From CAYQQR01 sp964420035 (lineage in GTDB: Bacteria > Bacteroidota > Bacteroidia > Bacteroidales > SM23-62): 64,000 nt of DNA. The stretch lies in NCBI GenBank assembly GCA_964420035.1, contig CAYQQR010000016.1:1-64000 (forward strand), given 5' to 3'. Shown piece after piece: positions 32,625 through 40,758 of this stretch. The first letter of the stretch is position 1. Every line of letters starts with the position of its first letter. Position numbers and translations under genes: made by a program. A model generated the notes under the pieces. That model was not told where the DNA came from. It worked only from the letters and a program-made list of their open reading frames with translations, and made no database searches.

Positions 32625-34148
32625 ATGAACATACGAATTCTCCTGATCACCGTCTGCCTTTTTTTTCTAGATGTTCCGGCAGCCCTTTCGCAGGAAGAAG
32701 ATTCACTTGACCCCTCCCGTGCCCGGTACCCCCTGGTCGAATTATCCGATACCCTTCTTGATGATACCAGTGCTGTAAGCACGGGTGGTCCCCGTGTCAG
32801 ATTGCCGGATGATTCAAACAAAATCCTTCCCCGGGATGAACAGTTCATTTTCAAGCCCCTGACCGTTTTGCGGGGCTTACTGGGTATGCTGGTCATCATA
32901 GGGATCGCCTATCTTTTCAGCAACAACAGGAAAAAAGTTTCCTGGAGAGTGGTCCTCGTTGGCGTACTGATCCAGGTCACTTTGGCCGTTGCCATTCTGT
33001 GGATACCTGCAGTTCAATTCTTTTTTGAATTCGCGGGTAAGATATTTGTAAAAATCCTGGATTTCACCATGGCGGGGACCGAGTTTCTTTTCCGTTCCAT
33101 GGAAACCAATGAGATCGAGCCGCCTTTGCTGAGTTTTGCAATCACCATCTTGCCCACCATCATTTTTTTCTCGGCCCTGATGTCCCTGTTCTTTTACCTT
33201 GGAATTATCCAGAAAGTTGTATATGTGCTGGCCTGGGGCCTGTCCAGGTCGCTCCGTATCTCGGGTCCGGAATCCTTATCCGTGGCCGGTAATATATTCC
33301 TGGGACAAACCGAATCTCCCTTCTTGATAAAGGCCTATTTACCCAAAATGACCCGTTCCGAAATGCTGCTGGTCATGTCGGGAGGCATGGCAACCCTTGC
33401 AGGAGGCGTGCTCGCTCTCTATATTTCATTCCTGGGTGGGGATGACCCGGTCCAAAGGCTGGTTTTCGCCAAGCATCTGCTGGCCGCTTCGGTGATGGCT
33501 GCCCCGGGTGTGGTGGTGGTAACAAAGATACTGATGCCCCAGACCGAGAGCGTGGATAAATCCATGCACATCTCGGACGAGAATATGGGTAAAAATGTTC
33601 TGGATGCCATATCCAGGGGCACTTATGAAGGACTTAAGCTGGCAGTGAATGTGGCAGCCATGCTCCTGGTTTTCCTGGCTTTCATCGCCATGTTCAATTT
33701 TATTTTTCAAAAGATTGGTGACTGGACACAAATCAATGATTGGATAACCAGGGTCACCGACGGACGTTATGAAAATCTTTCGCTTCAGTTTATCCTGGGC
33801 TATACACTGGCACCTCTGATGTGGGTTATTGGGGTGGGAGCCGAAGACATCAGCCTGGTGGGTCAACTCCTGGGAGAAAAGATCATCATGACCGAACTGG
33901 TCGGGTACATCAGTCTGGCCGGCCTGAAAGAGGCCGGTGCCTTCGCCCATAGTAAATCCATCATCATGGCCACCTACATTCTTTGCGGTTTTGCCAATTT
34001 TGCATCGGTAGGGATTCAAATTGGGGGTATTGGGTCTTTGGCCCCAAACCAGAAAGTATTACTTTCGAGATTCGGAATGCAGGCCCTGCTGGCAGGGACC
34101 CTGGCATCCCTGCTTTCGGCAACCATTATTGGCGCCATACTGGGTTAA
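32625..34148 (+). CDS. CNT (NupC-type) concentrative nucleoside transporter
   Basis: CNT proteins import nucleosides with Na+ or H+. The 507-residue protein has an unusual N-terminal signal-like segment and about 70 soluble residues before the first transporter helix (LTVLRGLLGMLVIIGIAYLF). Conserved CNT strings follow: GNIFLGQTESPFLIKAYLPKMTRSE, SGGMATLAGGVL, LAPLMWVIGV and the C-terminal LCGFANFASVGIQIGGIG with ATIIGAILG (each quoted in part). The sodium-pumping pyrophosphatase elsewhere in the window would suit a Na+-driven symporter, but coupling ion is not proven. It sits 8 bp after the BFN gene and 4 bp before the histidine kinase. Confidence 0.92.
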   Translation: MNIRILLITVCLFFLDVPAALSQEEDSLDPSRARYPLVELSDTLLDDTSAVSTGGPRVRLPDDSNKILPRDEQFIFKPLTVLRGLLGMLVIIGIAYLFSNNRKKVSWRVVLVGVLIQVTLAVAILWIPAVQFFFEFAGKIFVKILDFTMAGTEFLFRSMETNEIEPPLLSFAITILPTIIFFSALMSLFFYLGIIQKVVYVLAWGLSRSLRISGPESLSVAGNIFLGQTESPFLIKAYLPKMTRSEMLLVMSGGMATLAGGVLALYISFLGGDDPVQRLVFAKHLLAASVMAAPGVVVVTKILMPQTESVDKSMHISDENMGKNVLDAISRGTYEGLKLAVNVAAMLLVFLAFIAMFNFIFQKIGDWTQINDWITRVTDGRYENLSLQFILGYTLAPLMWVIGVGAEDISLVGQLLGEKIIMTELVGYISLAGLKEAGAFAHSKSIIMATYILCGFANFASVGIQIGGIGSLAPNQKVLLSRFGMQALLAGTLASLLSATIIGAILG

Positions 34149-34152
34149 GATA

Positions 34153-36270
34153 ATGCTCATGGCAAAGAATCCATTCAACGATAAAGAATTCCATACAGAA
34201 TCTTCGCTGGTTCTTAACCTGAGGCAACACACCGGCATTCTGAATAATATTCCCCATGCAGCCTGGTTGAAAGACAGCTCAGGCCGCTATCTTTCTGTGA
34301 ACGATTCCTTCGCACGTTTCTACAATATGAAGGCTTCCGATATTATTGGGAAAACTGATTTTGATTTTTGCCCGGCAGAGCTGGCCCGTGTATATGAGGC
34401 CAACGATCAAGAGGTAAAACGTACCGCCAGGCAGATGAAGTTTCAGGAGGTACAGGAAACCGAACAGGGCAGGATCTGGTCAGAAACTTTTAAGACCCCT
34501 ATTTATGATGACCATGGAAAACTGGTAGGAATCACAGGGATTTCGCGGGACATTACGAAGGAAAAAAGAACCCGGGAAGATTTGAAGTTCCTTTCCAATA
34601 CATCACTGGAATTTCTGCAGCTTACCCACCGTCATGATATATTCGATTATATAGCATGCAAGCTATCCGAGCTGGTACCGGAAGCCCTTGTACTGATCTC
34701 AAGGTATTATGAGGAGGATAAGACTTTGAGACCTTTCATGATTAAACCGGAATTTCCGGTTGAGGATATCTTCCTCAAATACCTGCAGATTCCGCGGGAG
34801 CATTTTAAGATCAAGGTCACTGCCCATTTCAAACAGGCTTTAATCGAGAATGCCCGTACATTACATACCTTCAACGAAAGCATTTATACAACCCTGAACG
34901 GCATGGCATCCAAAGCGATCTGCAGAAAGATTGAAAAAGAGTTGAAGCTGGAACAAACCCACGGTATTGTTCTTGTCAGGAAGGGTATCTTGTTTGGCAC
35001 CGTATTGATCTTTCACAGGAATAAAAAGCCCATCCGGGATCCCCGGATTCTGGAGATTTTTGTATACCAGGCATCCATTGCCTTACACCGGCGTCAGCTG
35101 GAAGTGGAACTAATGAAAGCCAAGGAATCGGCAGAAGCATCCGACAAGCTCAAATCCGCTTTCCTGGCCAATCTGTCCCATGAGATCCGTACGCCCATGA
35201 ACGGCATAATAGGCTTATCCAAATTGTTAAAAAACAAGGACCTAAATGAAAAAGGAAAGGATGAATATATTGATATGATCATCAATAGCGGGGAGGTCCT
35301 CAAACTCATCGTAGACGACATCATTGATCTGTCCAAGATAGAAGCGGGCCAGGTGCGCGTTAAAGAAGAGACCTTCTCCCTTAATCATTTGATGCATGAA
35401 TTAAAGAGCCTGGTCCTGTCACACCTCTCACTTGAGGAATCCGGGAACCTGAAAGTGAATATTCACCTGGATAGAAAAGATGGAAAGGACCGGATCCTGA
35501 CCGATCCCACGCGACTCCGCCAGGTAATGCAAAACCTCGTTGATAATGCACTGAAGTTTACAGACGAAGGGAAGATAACTTTCGGTTACCGCATACTGGA
35601 TAAGAAGAAGATTGAATTTTTCGTAAGGGATACCGGTCCCGGTATTCCCGAGGGAAAAAAGGAACTTGTCTTTGAACGCTTTACCCAGCTGGACGATTCA
35701 CTGGAACGCAAGCACAGGGGTTCCGGTCTGGGATTGGCCATATCCCGGGGTTTGGTGGAATTGTTGGGGGGAAGGATCAAAGTTGAAACCAAACAGGGAA
35801 AAGGGTCGGTTTTCAGTTTTGTTTTGCCTTATAAACCTGCAGGTTGTGAAACTTCGCAGCCGGAAAAAAAACAACAAAAAGAACGGAAAGAAAAAATGGA
35901 TCTGAATGAGTATTGTGTTCTTGTGGTGGAAGACGATCCGGTCAATTACAGATTGATCCATGACCTCATCAGAAGAACAGGGGCTAAGGTAGAACACGCA
36001 ATTACGGGAGACATCGCGGTTGAGATGGTCAAAAAGAGTGATATCGACCTGGTGCTTATGGATATCCAGCTTCCCGGACTGAACGGATACGAGACCACCC
36101 GGAAGATCAAGGCGATACGAAAGGACCTGCCGGTGATCGCCCAGACGGCCAATGCCTTTGACGATGACAGGAAAAAATCCCTGGAAGCCGGGTGCAGTGA
36201 TTTCATCAGCAAACCCATCCGGTTGGATGATTTTTATTCCCTGCTCAATAAATACCTGTTAGAAACCTGA
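34153..36270 (+). CDS. Hybrid sensor histidine kinase (PAS-GAF-like-HisKA-HATPase-REC)
   Basis: The 705-residue protein has no transmembrane segment, so it is probably cytoplasmic. Order: PAS domain (about 25-140; LKDSSGRYLSVNDSF, ending GITGISRDITKEKR), a GAF-like domain (about 150-310), HisKA with SHEIRTPMNGIIGLS (His343), HATPase_c with QNLVDNALKFT, DTGPGIPE and GSGLGLAIS, then a receiver with LVVEDDPVNYRL, LMDIQLPG (Asp637) and FISKPI. A longer reading frame to 34021 overlaps the CNT gene and has no PAS similarity, so I start at 34153 (or ATG 34159). No DNA-binding domain or separate regulator is adjacent. Confidence 0.92.
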   Translation: MLMAKNPFNDKEFHTESSLVLNLRQHTGILNNIPHAAWLKDSSGRYLSVNDSFARFYNMKASDIIGKTDFDFCPAELARVYEANDQEVKRTARQMKFQEVQETEQGRIWSETFKTPIYDDHGKLVGITGISRDITKEKRTREDLKFLSNTSLEFLQLTHRHDIFDYIACKLSELVPEALVLISRYYEEDKTLRPFMIKPEFPVEDIFLKYLQIPREHFKIKVTAHFKQALIENARTLHTFNESIYTTLNGMASKAICRKIEKELKLEQTHGIVLVRKGILFGTVLIFHRNKKPIRDPRILEIFVYQASIALHRRQLEVELMKAKESAEASDKLKSAFLANLSHEIRTPMNGIIGLSKLLKNKDLNEKGKDEYIDMIINSGEVLKLIVDDIIDLSKIEAGQVRVKEETFSLNHLMHELKSLVLSHLSLEESGNLKVNIHLDRKDGKDRILTDPTRLRQVMQNLVDNALKFTDEGKITFGYRILDKKKIEFFVRDTGPGIPEGKKELVFERFTQLDDSLERKHRGSGLGLAISRGLVELLGGRIKVETKQGKGSVFSFVLPYKPAGCETSQPEKKQQKERKEKMDLNEYCVLVVEDDPVNYRLIHDLIRRTGAKVEHAITGDIAVEMVKKSDIDLVLMDIQLPGLNGYETTRKIKAIRKDLPVIAQTANAFDDDRKKSLEAGCSDFISKPIRLDDFYSLLNKYLLET

Positions 36271-36288
36271 TGAATAATACTTAGATGG

Positions 36289-37419
36289 ATGATCTGGATT
36301 GTATGGATCAGTTTGATATTGGCCTTCATGTACCTGGTTACCATTGTAATTATCTATTACGGTCAGGAAAAAGCACTGTTGGATTCTGAACCTGCCCATG
36401 GAACCCCTTTTGTAAGCCTTATCGTTCCTTTCAGAAACGAAGCCTTCCATCTTGAAGACCTGGTAAACGACTTGTTGGGACAGGATTACCCTTTTGAAAA
36501 GTTTGAATGTATTTTCATTGATGATCACAGCGAGGATGGTGGTCCTGAACTGTTACAGAAAAGAGCCGGAAAATCCGGTCCGGGTATTCGTTTGCTTCGC
36601 CTGGATGAAAAAGAGCAGGGTAAGAAATCGGCCCTTAGAAAAGGCATAATGCACAGCCGGGCTCCATTGCTTTTATCCCTGGATGCTGATAGCCGGGTGC
36701 CTTCAGGCTGGCTAAGGAACATGGTCGCGTGCCACCTGCGTAAGAAAGCCGATATGGTGCTGGGGCCGGTTATCCTGGAAGGTTCAGGATTTTTTTCCAG
36801 GCTCCAGTCGGCTGAAATGATGGGTAACATGGCATTGACGGCCGGGTGGGCCGGCCTGGGCAAAGCCATCATGGCCAATGGGGCGAATATGTTGTTCAAG
36901 CCTGAGGATTACCTGAACTTCAGGAAAAGCGTGGCCGGTTCATATGTATCGGGAGATGACATGTTTCTTTTGCAGTACCTGGTACAGCAGAAGAAAAAAA
37001 TGGTTTTTTGTTTTAAGCCTGAAGCGGCCGTCACCACAAAAGCTGCGGGAAGCCTGAAAGCACTCCTGCACCAGCGTTTACGCTGGGCGGGCAAGGCAGG
37101 GGGGTATCGCCTGCCCCTCATCTGGTATAATCTCACCCTGGTGTTCCTGGTAAATTTAATGGTATGGTTGGCCCTGGTGTTGTCTTTTTTCAGCCGGGAT
37201 GCCCAGCTGGCCCTGATCATACTGCTGTTGGTCAAGATCCCCATGGAATACCTGCTTTGTTATCCGGTGGCCACGGTCTTGAATTTAAGATCGATCCATT
37301 TATATTTACCCCTGGTAAGTTTGTTGCACCTGATCTACATTCCATTTATCGGTCCATTGGGATGCATTGTCAAATACGATTGGAAGGGCCGCCGGTACTC
37401 GCCGAAAAAGCAATACTGA
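36289..37419 (+). CDS. Membrane-anchored GT2 glycosyltransferase
   Basis: The 376-residue protein has an N-terminal TM helix, a GT-A domain and two or three C-terminal TM segments, the layout of processive or cellulose synthase-like GT2 enzymes. Motifs are FVSLIVPFRNEAFHLEDL, IFIDDHSEDGG, SLDADSRVP (DxD), SGDDMFLLQYL and QRLRWAGK (QxxRW). Acceptor and donor cannot be named; polysaccharide or glycolipid assembly is likely. It follows the histidine kinase by 18 bp. The next gene's only plausible start overlaps its 3' end. Confidence 0.88.
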   Translation: MIWIVWISLILAFMYLVTIVIIYYGQEKALLDSEPAHGTPFVSLIVPFRNEAFHLEDLVNDLLGQDYPFEKFECIFIDDHSEDGGPELLQKRAGKSGPGIRLLRLDEKEQGKKSALRKGIMHSRAPLLLSLDADSRVPSGWLRNMVACHLRKKADMVLGPVILEGSGFFSRLQSAEMMGNMALTAGWAGLGKAIMANGANMLFKPEDYLNFRKSVAGSYVSGDDMFLLQYLVQQKKKMVFCFKPEAAVTTKAAGSLKALLHQRLRWAGKAGGYRLPLIWYNLTLVFLVNLMVWLALVLSFFSRDAQLALIILLLVKIPMEYLLCYPVATVLNLRSIHLYLPLVSLLHLIYIPFIGPLGCIVKYDWKGRRYSPKKQY

Positions 37420-38560
37420 GCTGGAAGAAAAACAGCAACATAGGGCAACCGCATGGACAAGGTTCCGGAAGAACTGGCTCTCCCTGGCCGGACTGGGAGT
37501 TATCGGCTTGAGTGTTTTGATAGCCATGCTGGGATATGCGATTACTCCCGATTCCACTCCTTATGCTAACCGACAGCATATCGAGTTTGCCACCCGTCCC
37601 CCGGGTTTTGAGATGAAGTACCTGCTGGTAAAATTACCGGATGCTCCCGACAGGCGCAGCCTGCCGGGAACCGTCATCGGGGGCCAGCCTGCCCTGTACG
37701 AAGAAGTTCCCCGCGAGACCTACCGATTTGAAGGAGATTCGATTTACATCAAAGCCCCTGCCGATCCTGCCGGGGAACCCGGAACCTCCCGGGCCTACCG
37801 TCTGAAGGAAGTTGTTTTCGCCGGTCGCGACATAAAAGTCAGCACAGAAAAGTTTCGCGAACATATTTTGGAATATCATCTGATCCGCCGGAAATACCTC
37901 TTGGGTACCGACCGCTTCGGACGGGACCTGTTGAGCAGGATGATGATCGGCACCCGGATCTCCCTTTCCGTGGGATTTATTTCCGTCAGCATTTCCATAC
38001 TGATTGGCCTGACCCTGGGCGCCATCGCGGGTTATTTCCGGGGATGGCTCGATAAGGTCATCCTTTGGCTGATCAACGTGGTATGGTCCATACCCACCCT
38101 TTTGATGGTTATTGCCCTTACCCTGGTGATGGGGCGGGGTTTCTGGCAGGTATTTGTGGCCGTGGGCCTGACCATGTGGGTCGAGGTGGCCCGGGTGGTC
38201 CGGGGCCAGGTGATCAGCATCCGCGAGATGGAGTTCATCGATGCCACCCGGGCACTGGGCTATGGGTGGCCAAGAGTCCTGGGCAGGCATATCCTGCCCA
38301 ACGTGATCCCTTCGGTGGTGATCATTTCCGCTTCCAATTTTGCTTCAGCGATTTTGATCGAGGCCGGTCTGAGTTTCCTGGGTTTGGGTGTCCAGCCTCC
38401 CATTCCTTCATGGGGAAGCATGATACGGGACCATTACGGCTTCGTGATCGTCGGCAAGGCCTGGCTGGCCCTCACCCCCGGCTTCGCCGTCATGCTCATG
38501 GTGTTGGCCTTCAATATGGTGGGGAACGGATTAAGGGATAGCCTGGATGTCAGGAATTAA
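37367..38560 (+). CDS. OppC/DppC-type ABC transporter permease with large periplasmic insertion
   Basis: The 397-residue product has the OppC signature: one TM near residues 40-60, then after a roughly 100-residue insertion the segment YLLGTDRFGRDLLSRMMIGTRISL, five further TM helices and the EAA-type loop ATRALGYGWPRVLGRHILPN. The insertion (PPGFEMKY...EYHLIRRK) is typical of Bacteroidota members. No ATG exists in frame before TM1; translation would have to start at TTG 37367 (overlapping the GT2 gene by 53 bp), CTG 37421 or similar. The OppB partner, ATPase and binding protein are not adjacent, so it may join components encoded elsewhere. It ends a forward run and faces a noncoding gap. Confidence 0.85.
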   Translation: MSNTIGRAAGTRRKSNTELEEKQQHRATAWTRFRKNWLSLAGLGVIGLSVLIAMLGYAITPDSTPYANRQHIEFATRPPGFEMKYLLVKLPDAPDRRSLPGTVIGGQPALYEEVPRETYRFEGDSIYIKAPADPAGEPGTSRAYRLKEVVFAGRDIKVSTEKFREHILEYHLIRRKYLLGTDRFGRDLLSRMMIGTRISLSVGFISVSISILIGLTLGAIAGYFRGWLDKVILWLINVVWSIPTLLMVIALTLVMGRGFWQVFVAVGLTMWVEVARVVRGQVISIREMEFIDATRALGYGWPRVLGRHILPNVIPSVVIISASNFASAILIEAGLSFLGLGVQPPIPSWGSMIRDHYGFVIVGKAWLALTPGFAVMLMVLAFNMVGNGLRDSLDVRN

Positions 38561-38666
38561 AGATTTAAACTTATAAAGATTTAAGATTTTAAAGATAAAG
38601 CTATCGAAAAGTTAAATATCTACCGGAAAGCAATTATAAATTGAAAAAATCCTTAATTTAGTATTG

Positions 38667-38790
38667 GGTGAGTTGTCCACTGATCTAAGTACCAGGCAAG
38701 AGACTTATATCCTGGGGCATCAAGATAGGAAAACGTAAGAAACCTGTAATCCCGGTATCGGGAGTGCCAGTCTCCTTGTGGCGACTCACC
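38667..38790 (+). ncRNA. Candidate structured noncoding RNA
   Basis: The ends form a 13-bp helix: GGTGAGTTG plus CCAC (38667-38680, one bulged T) pairs with GTGG plus CGACTCACC (38778-38790), with one G-U pair. Inside, GAGACT (38700-38705) pairs with AGTCTC (38769-38774), CCAGG with CCTGG, and TCCCG-GTAT-CGGGA (38750-38763) is a stable hairpin, giving a nested, multibranched fold. No protein is encoded. I do not recognise it as tRNA, tmRNA, 6S, SRP or RNase P RNA. Orientation is unsure because inverted repeats fold on either strand; a one-mismatch -7-like TAGTATTG lies at 38659-38666. Confidence 0.4.
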
Positions 38791-38883
38791 TTTATTAATC
38801 AAATAAACAGATACACTATAAGAAAGCTCGTTTCTTCTACCATTACTGAACCGCTACAAGGTTCTGTTATTTTATGATTTACT

Positions 38884-38993
38884 GCGCCGCCAGGCGCTTT
38901 AAACCAAAGTCGCAGACGGTTCTTCACCGCTTCGCGCAGCGAAGCTTTTCATTACCCCGAGCATCGGGGTTTTTCGCTTCTGCCGGAGGCAGA
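38884..38993. repeat. Chain of small hairpins with trinucleotide loops
   Basis: GCGCC-gcca-GGCGC (38884-38897) is followed by GCTTCGC-gca-GCGAAGC (38929-38945), ACCCCGA-gca-TCGGGGT (38954-38970) and TCTGCC-gga-GGCAGA (38979-38993). The last three have GNA loops and each is followed by a TTTTC run, so the third copy in particular would work as a terminator on the + strand. The repeating design resembles REP-type elements. Confidence 0.6.
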
Positions 38994-39017
38994 TTTTCAC
39001 TGCCGAGCGGAGCGGGG

Positions 39018-39839
39018 CTAAAGATCCCGCCTCTTGATCAGCACATAGCTCAAGGCCAGAAAGATAACCGTCCAGCCCAGGGCCAGAGCCAGGGAGATAA
39101 GGAGGGAAGGTTCTTCCGGAAGAATGCCCATTTCCCTGAGGCTGAGCTCTTCCCCTCCCTGTACAAATCCCCCTTGCGAGGTGATGGAGAGGAACTCCGG
39201 GGTGGGGGTCAGGGAAGAGATGGCCTTGATGGGGAAAAAATACCGGATCTCCACCGGAAAGATCACCCGGAGAATGGGTTCGATGATGATCCTGTAGAGG
39301 ATGAACAAAACGATGGCCAGACCGGTGGAACGGAACAACACGGCGATAAAGAATGCCAGCGACATGTAGCCAACTGCTTCGATGATATAGACAAATACCA
39401 GGTAGATCTTATCCATGAAGAAGCTCAGGTGATGGCTGCGCGAAAGGGCCAGACCGAATCCCAGGGAGGAGATGAATACCAACATAAAACCATAAAGGGC
39501 CAGGATCAGGATGGTGACCAGCTTGCCCGTCCAGAGTTCCTCCCGGCTCAGACCATCAATGGCCTGCTGCCGAAGGGTCCGGTATGCATATTCATTGCCT
39601 GTAAGTACAATGAACAGGATCCCGAGCAGGATGTTGAACCAGGTGGCCAGCCAGGAGAAGGTGGCCCAGACATTGGGAAACTGGTAGATCTTCCTGACAT
39701 TGAATCCGGGAACGGTAATATCCACCTGGGAGATCACAAAAGCCACAAGAAGAAACAATAGCGCGTGTAAGATGATGATCACTTTGAACCCGGTGTAGTT
39801 CCAGGTCTTGACCCATTCTATGCGAAGGAGATTTTTCAT
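39018..39839 (-). CDS. ABC-2 type transporter permease
   Basis: The 273-residue protein has about six hydrophobic segments (IIILHALLFLLVAFVISQV at the N-terminus, FMLVFISSLGFGLAL, YIIEAVGYMSLAFFIAVLF, LLISLALALGWTVIFLALS) and a periplasmic loop after the first helix. Layout fits ABC-2 or NatB/GldF-like permeases. It overlaps its ATPase gene by 4 bp (39836-39839), so the two form a complete exporter half-pair in an operon. Substrate is unknown. The C-terminus ends just before the hairpin-rich gap. Confidence 0.85.
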   Translation of the reverse strand: MKNLLRIEWVKTWNYTGFKVIIILHALLFLLVAFVISQVDITVPGFNVRKIYQFPNVWATFSWLATWFNILLGILFIVLTGNEYAYRTLRQQAIDGLSREELWTGKLVTILILALYGFMLVFISSLGFGLALSRSHHLSFFMDKIYLVFVYIIEAVGYMSLAFFIAVLFRSTGLAIVLFILYRIIIEPILRVIFPVEIRYFFPIKAISSLTPTPEFLSITSQGGFVQGGEELSLREMGILPEEPSLLISLALALGWTVIFLALSYVLIKRRDL

Positions 39840-40753
39840 TGGGCCTGTTTGACGAGTTCGAGAAACTGGCTTTCCAGACTTTTCTTCAGGATATCCAGTT
39901 TATTCAGAATGATATTCTTTTCAAAAAGGTACTTGTTCAGTTTTTCCGGACCAATCCCTTCCCCGGGGTTAACGATGAAATGATCATTCTGCCGGACCAG
40001 GTTTTTGATCATACCGGAGGCTTGCAGTTCCTGTTCCAGCTTTTCCATATCAGCACTGCCCAATAGCACCTGGTCCTCGGCCGAAAGCAGCTGTCCTGCC
40101 GGTCCGGAGGCAATATTCACACCTTCTTTCAGAATGATCACATGACTGCAGACTTTCTCAACCTCGTCGAGGATGTGGCTGGCCAGGATGACGGTCTTGC
40201 CCCTGGCTGCCTCGTTGGAAATGATGGTCCTCACCTCGGCGATTCCCCCGGGGTCCAGTCCGTTGGCCGGTTCATCCAGCACGAGCACTTCCGGGTCGCC
40301 CAGCAGTACGGATGCCAGGGCCAGCCGCTGTTTCATTCCCAGGGACAGGGTGCTGTAGCTATAGCGGGCCCTTTTTTCCAGTCCGGTGACCACAAGAACC
40401 CTGGCAATGTCCTTCCCGGGGACCTCTTTTATCAAGCAGGCGATCTTCAGGTTCTGCTCCAGGCTCAGGTAGGGGTAAAAATTGGGGCTTTCTATAAGGG
40501 ACCCGATGCGTTTGTTGGCCTGCGCACCTGCAGAATGACCGAACCAGCGATAGGTTCCCCGGTCCTGGCTGATGATGCCCATGATGATCGACAGGGTGGT
40601 TGTTTTGCCGCTGCCGTTGGGCCCCAGGATGCCCACAACCTGCCCTTTTTCAACGGTCAGATCCAGGTCGCGTATGGCCTGGATCCTTCCGTAATTTTTA
40701 CTGAGTTGTGATGTGGTGAGAATTTCCTGTTGCACGGGTGCTTGCGTTGTCAA
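39836..40753 (-). CDS. ABC transporter ATP-binding protein
   Basis: The 305-residue protein has Walker A GILGPNGSGKTTT, signature LSLGMKQRLALASVLLG, Walker B VLVLDEPANGLDP and the switch histidine in ILASHILDEVEK. The C-terminal 80 residues after the nucleotide-binding core form the extra domain seen in gliding/bacitracin-type ABC-2 exporters. It is translated with the permease via a 4-bp overlap. The start lies 5 bp downstream of the recQ stop, so it may be read with recQ. Confidence 0.92.
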   Translation of the reverse strand: MTTQAPVQQEILTTSQLSKNYGRIQAIRDLDLTVEKGQVVGILGPNGSGKTTTLSIIMGIISQDRGTYRWFGHSAGAQANKRIGSLIESPNFYPYLSLEQNLKIACLIKEVPGKDIARVLVVTGLEKRARYSYSTLSLGMKQRLALASVLLGDPEVLVLDEPANGLDPGGIAEVRTIISNEAARGKTVILASHILDEVEKVCSHVIILKEGVNIASGPAGQLLSAEDQVLLGSADMEKLEQELQASGMIKNLVRQNDHFIVNPGEGIGPEKLNKYLFEKNIILNKLDILKKSLESQFLELVKQAQ

Positions 40754-40758
40754 AGAGA

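Larger units (their letters stand above)
38561..39017. other. 457-bp noncoding gap rich in hairpins
   Basis: The gap lies between the convergent OppC-like gene and the ABC-2 permease. It starts with AT-rich GATTTAAG-like words (38561-38600), followed by a candidate structured RNA (38667-38790), small hairpins AAGAAA/TTTCTT (38820-38836) and GAACC/GGTTC (38848-38864), and a series of trinucleotide-loop hairpins (38884-38993). No protein-coding sequence is supported. A + strand reading frame from 38874 is the antisense of the ABC permease and is not real. Confidence 0.7.

Noticed and set aside
34021..34152. N-terminal extension of the hybrid histidine kinase
   Set aside because: It overlaps the end of the CNT transporter in another frame and has no PAS similarity; ATG 34153 lies 4 bp after the CNT stop.
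38667..38790. Retron ncRNA or group II intron remnant
   Set aside because: The complementary ends suggest it, but no reverse transcriptase gene or domain V-like hairpin is present nearby.
38874..39761. A 295-codon + strand reading frame over the ABC-2 permease
   Set aside because: It is the antisense of a clear transporter gene, is rich in Gln/Asp/Gly as expected for a reverse reading of hydrophobic codons, and has no recognisable domain.
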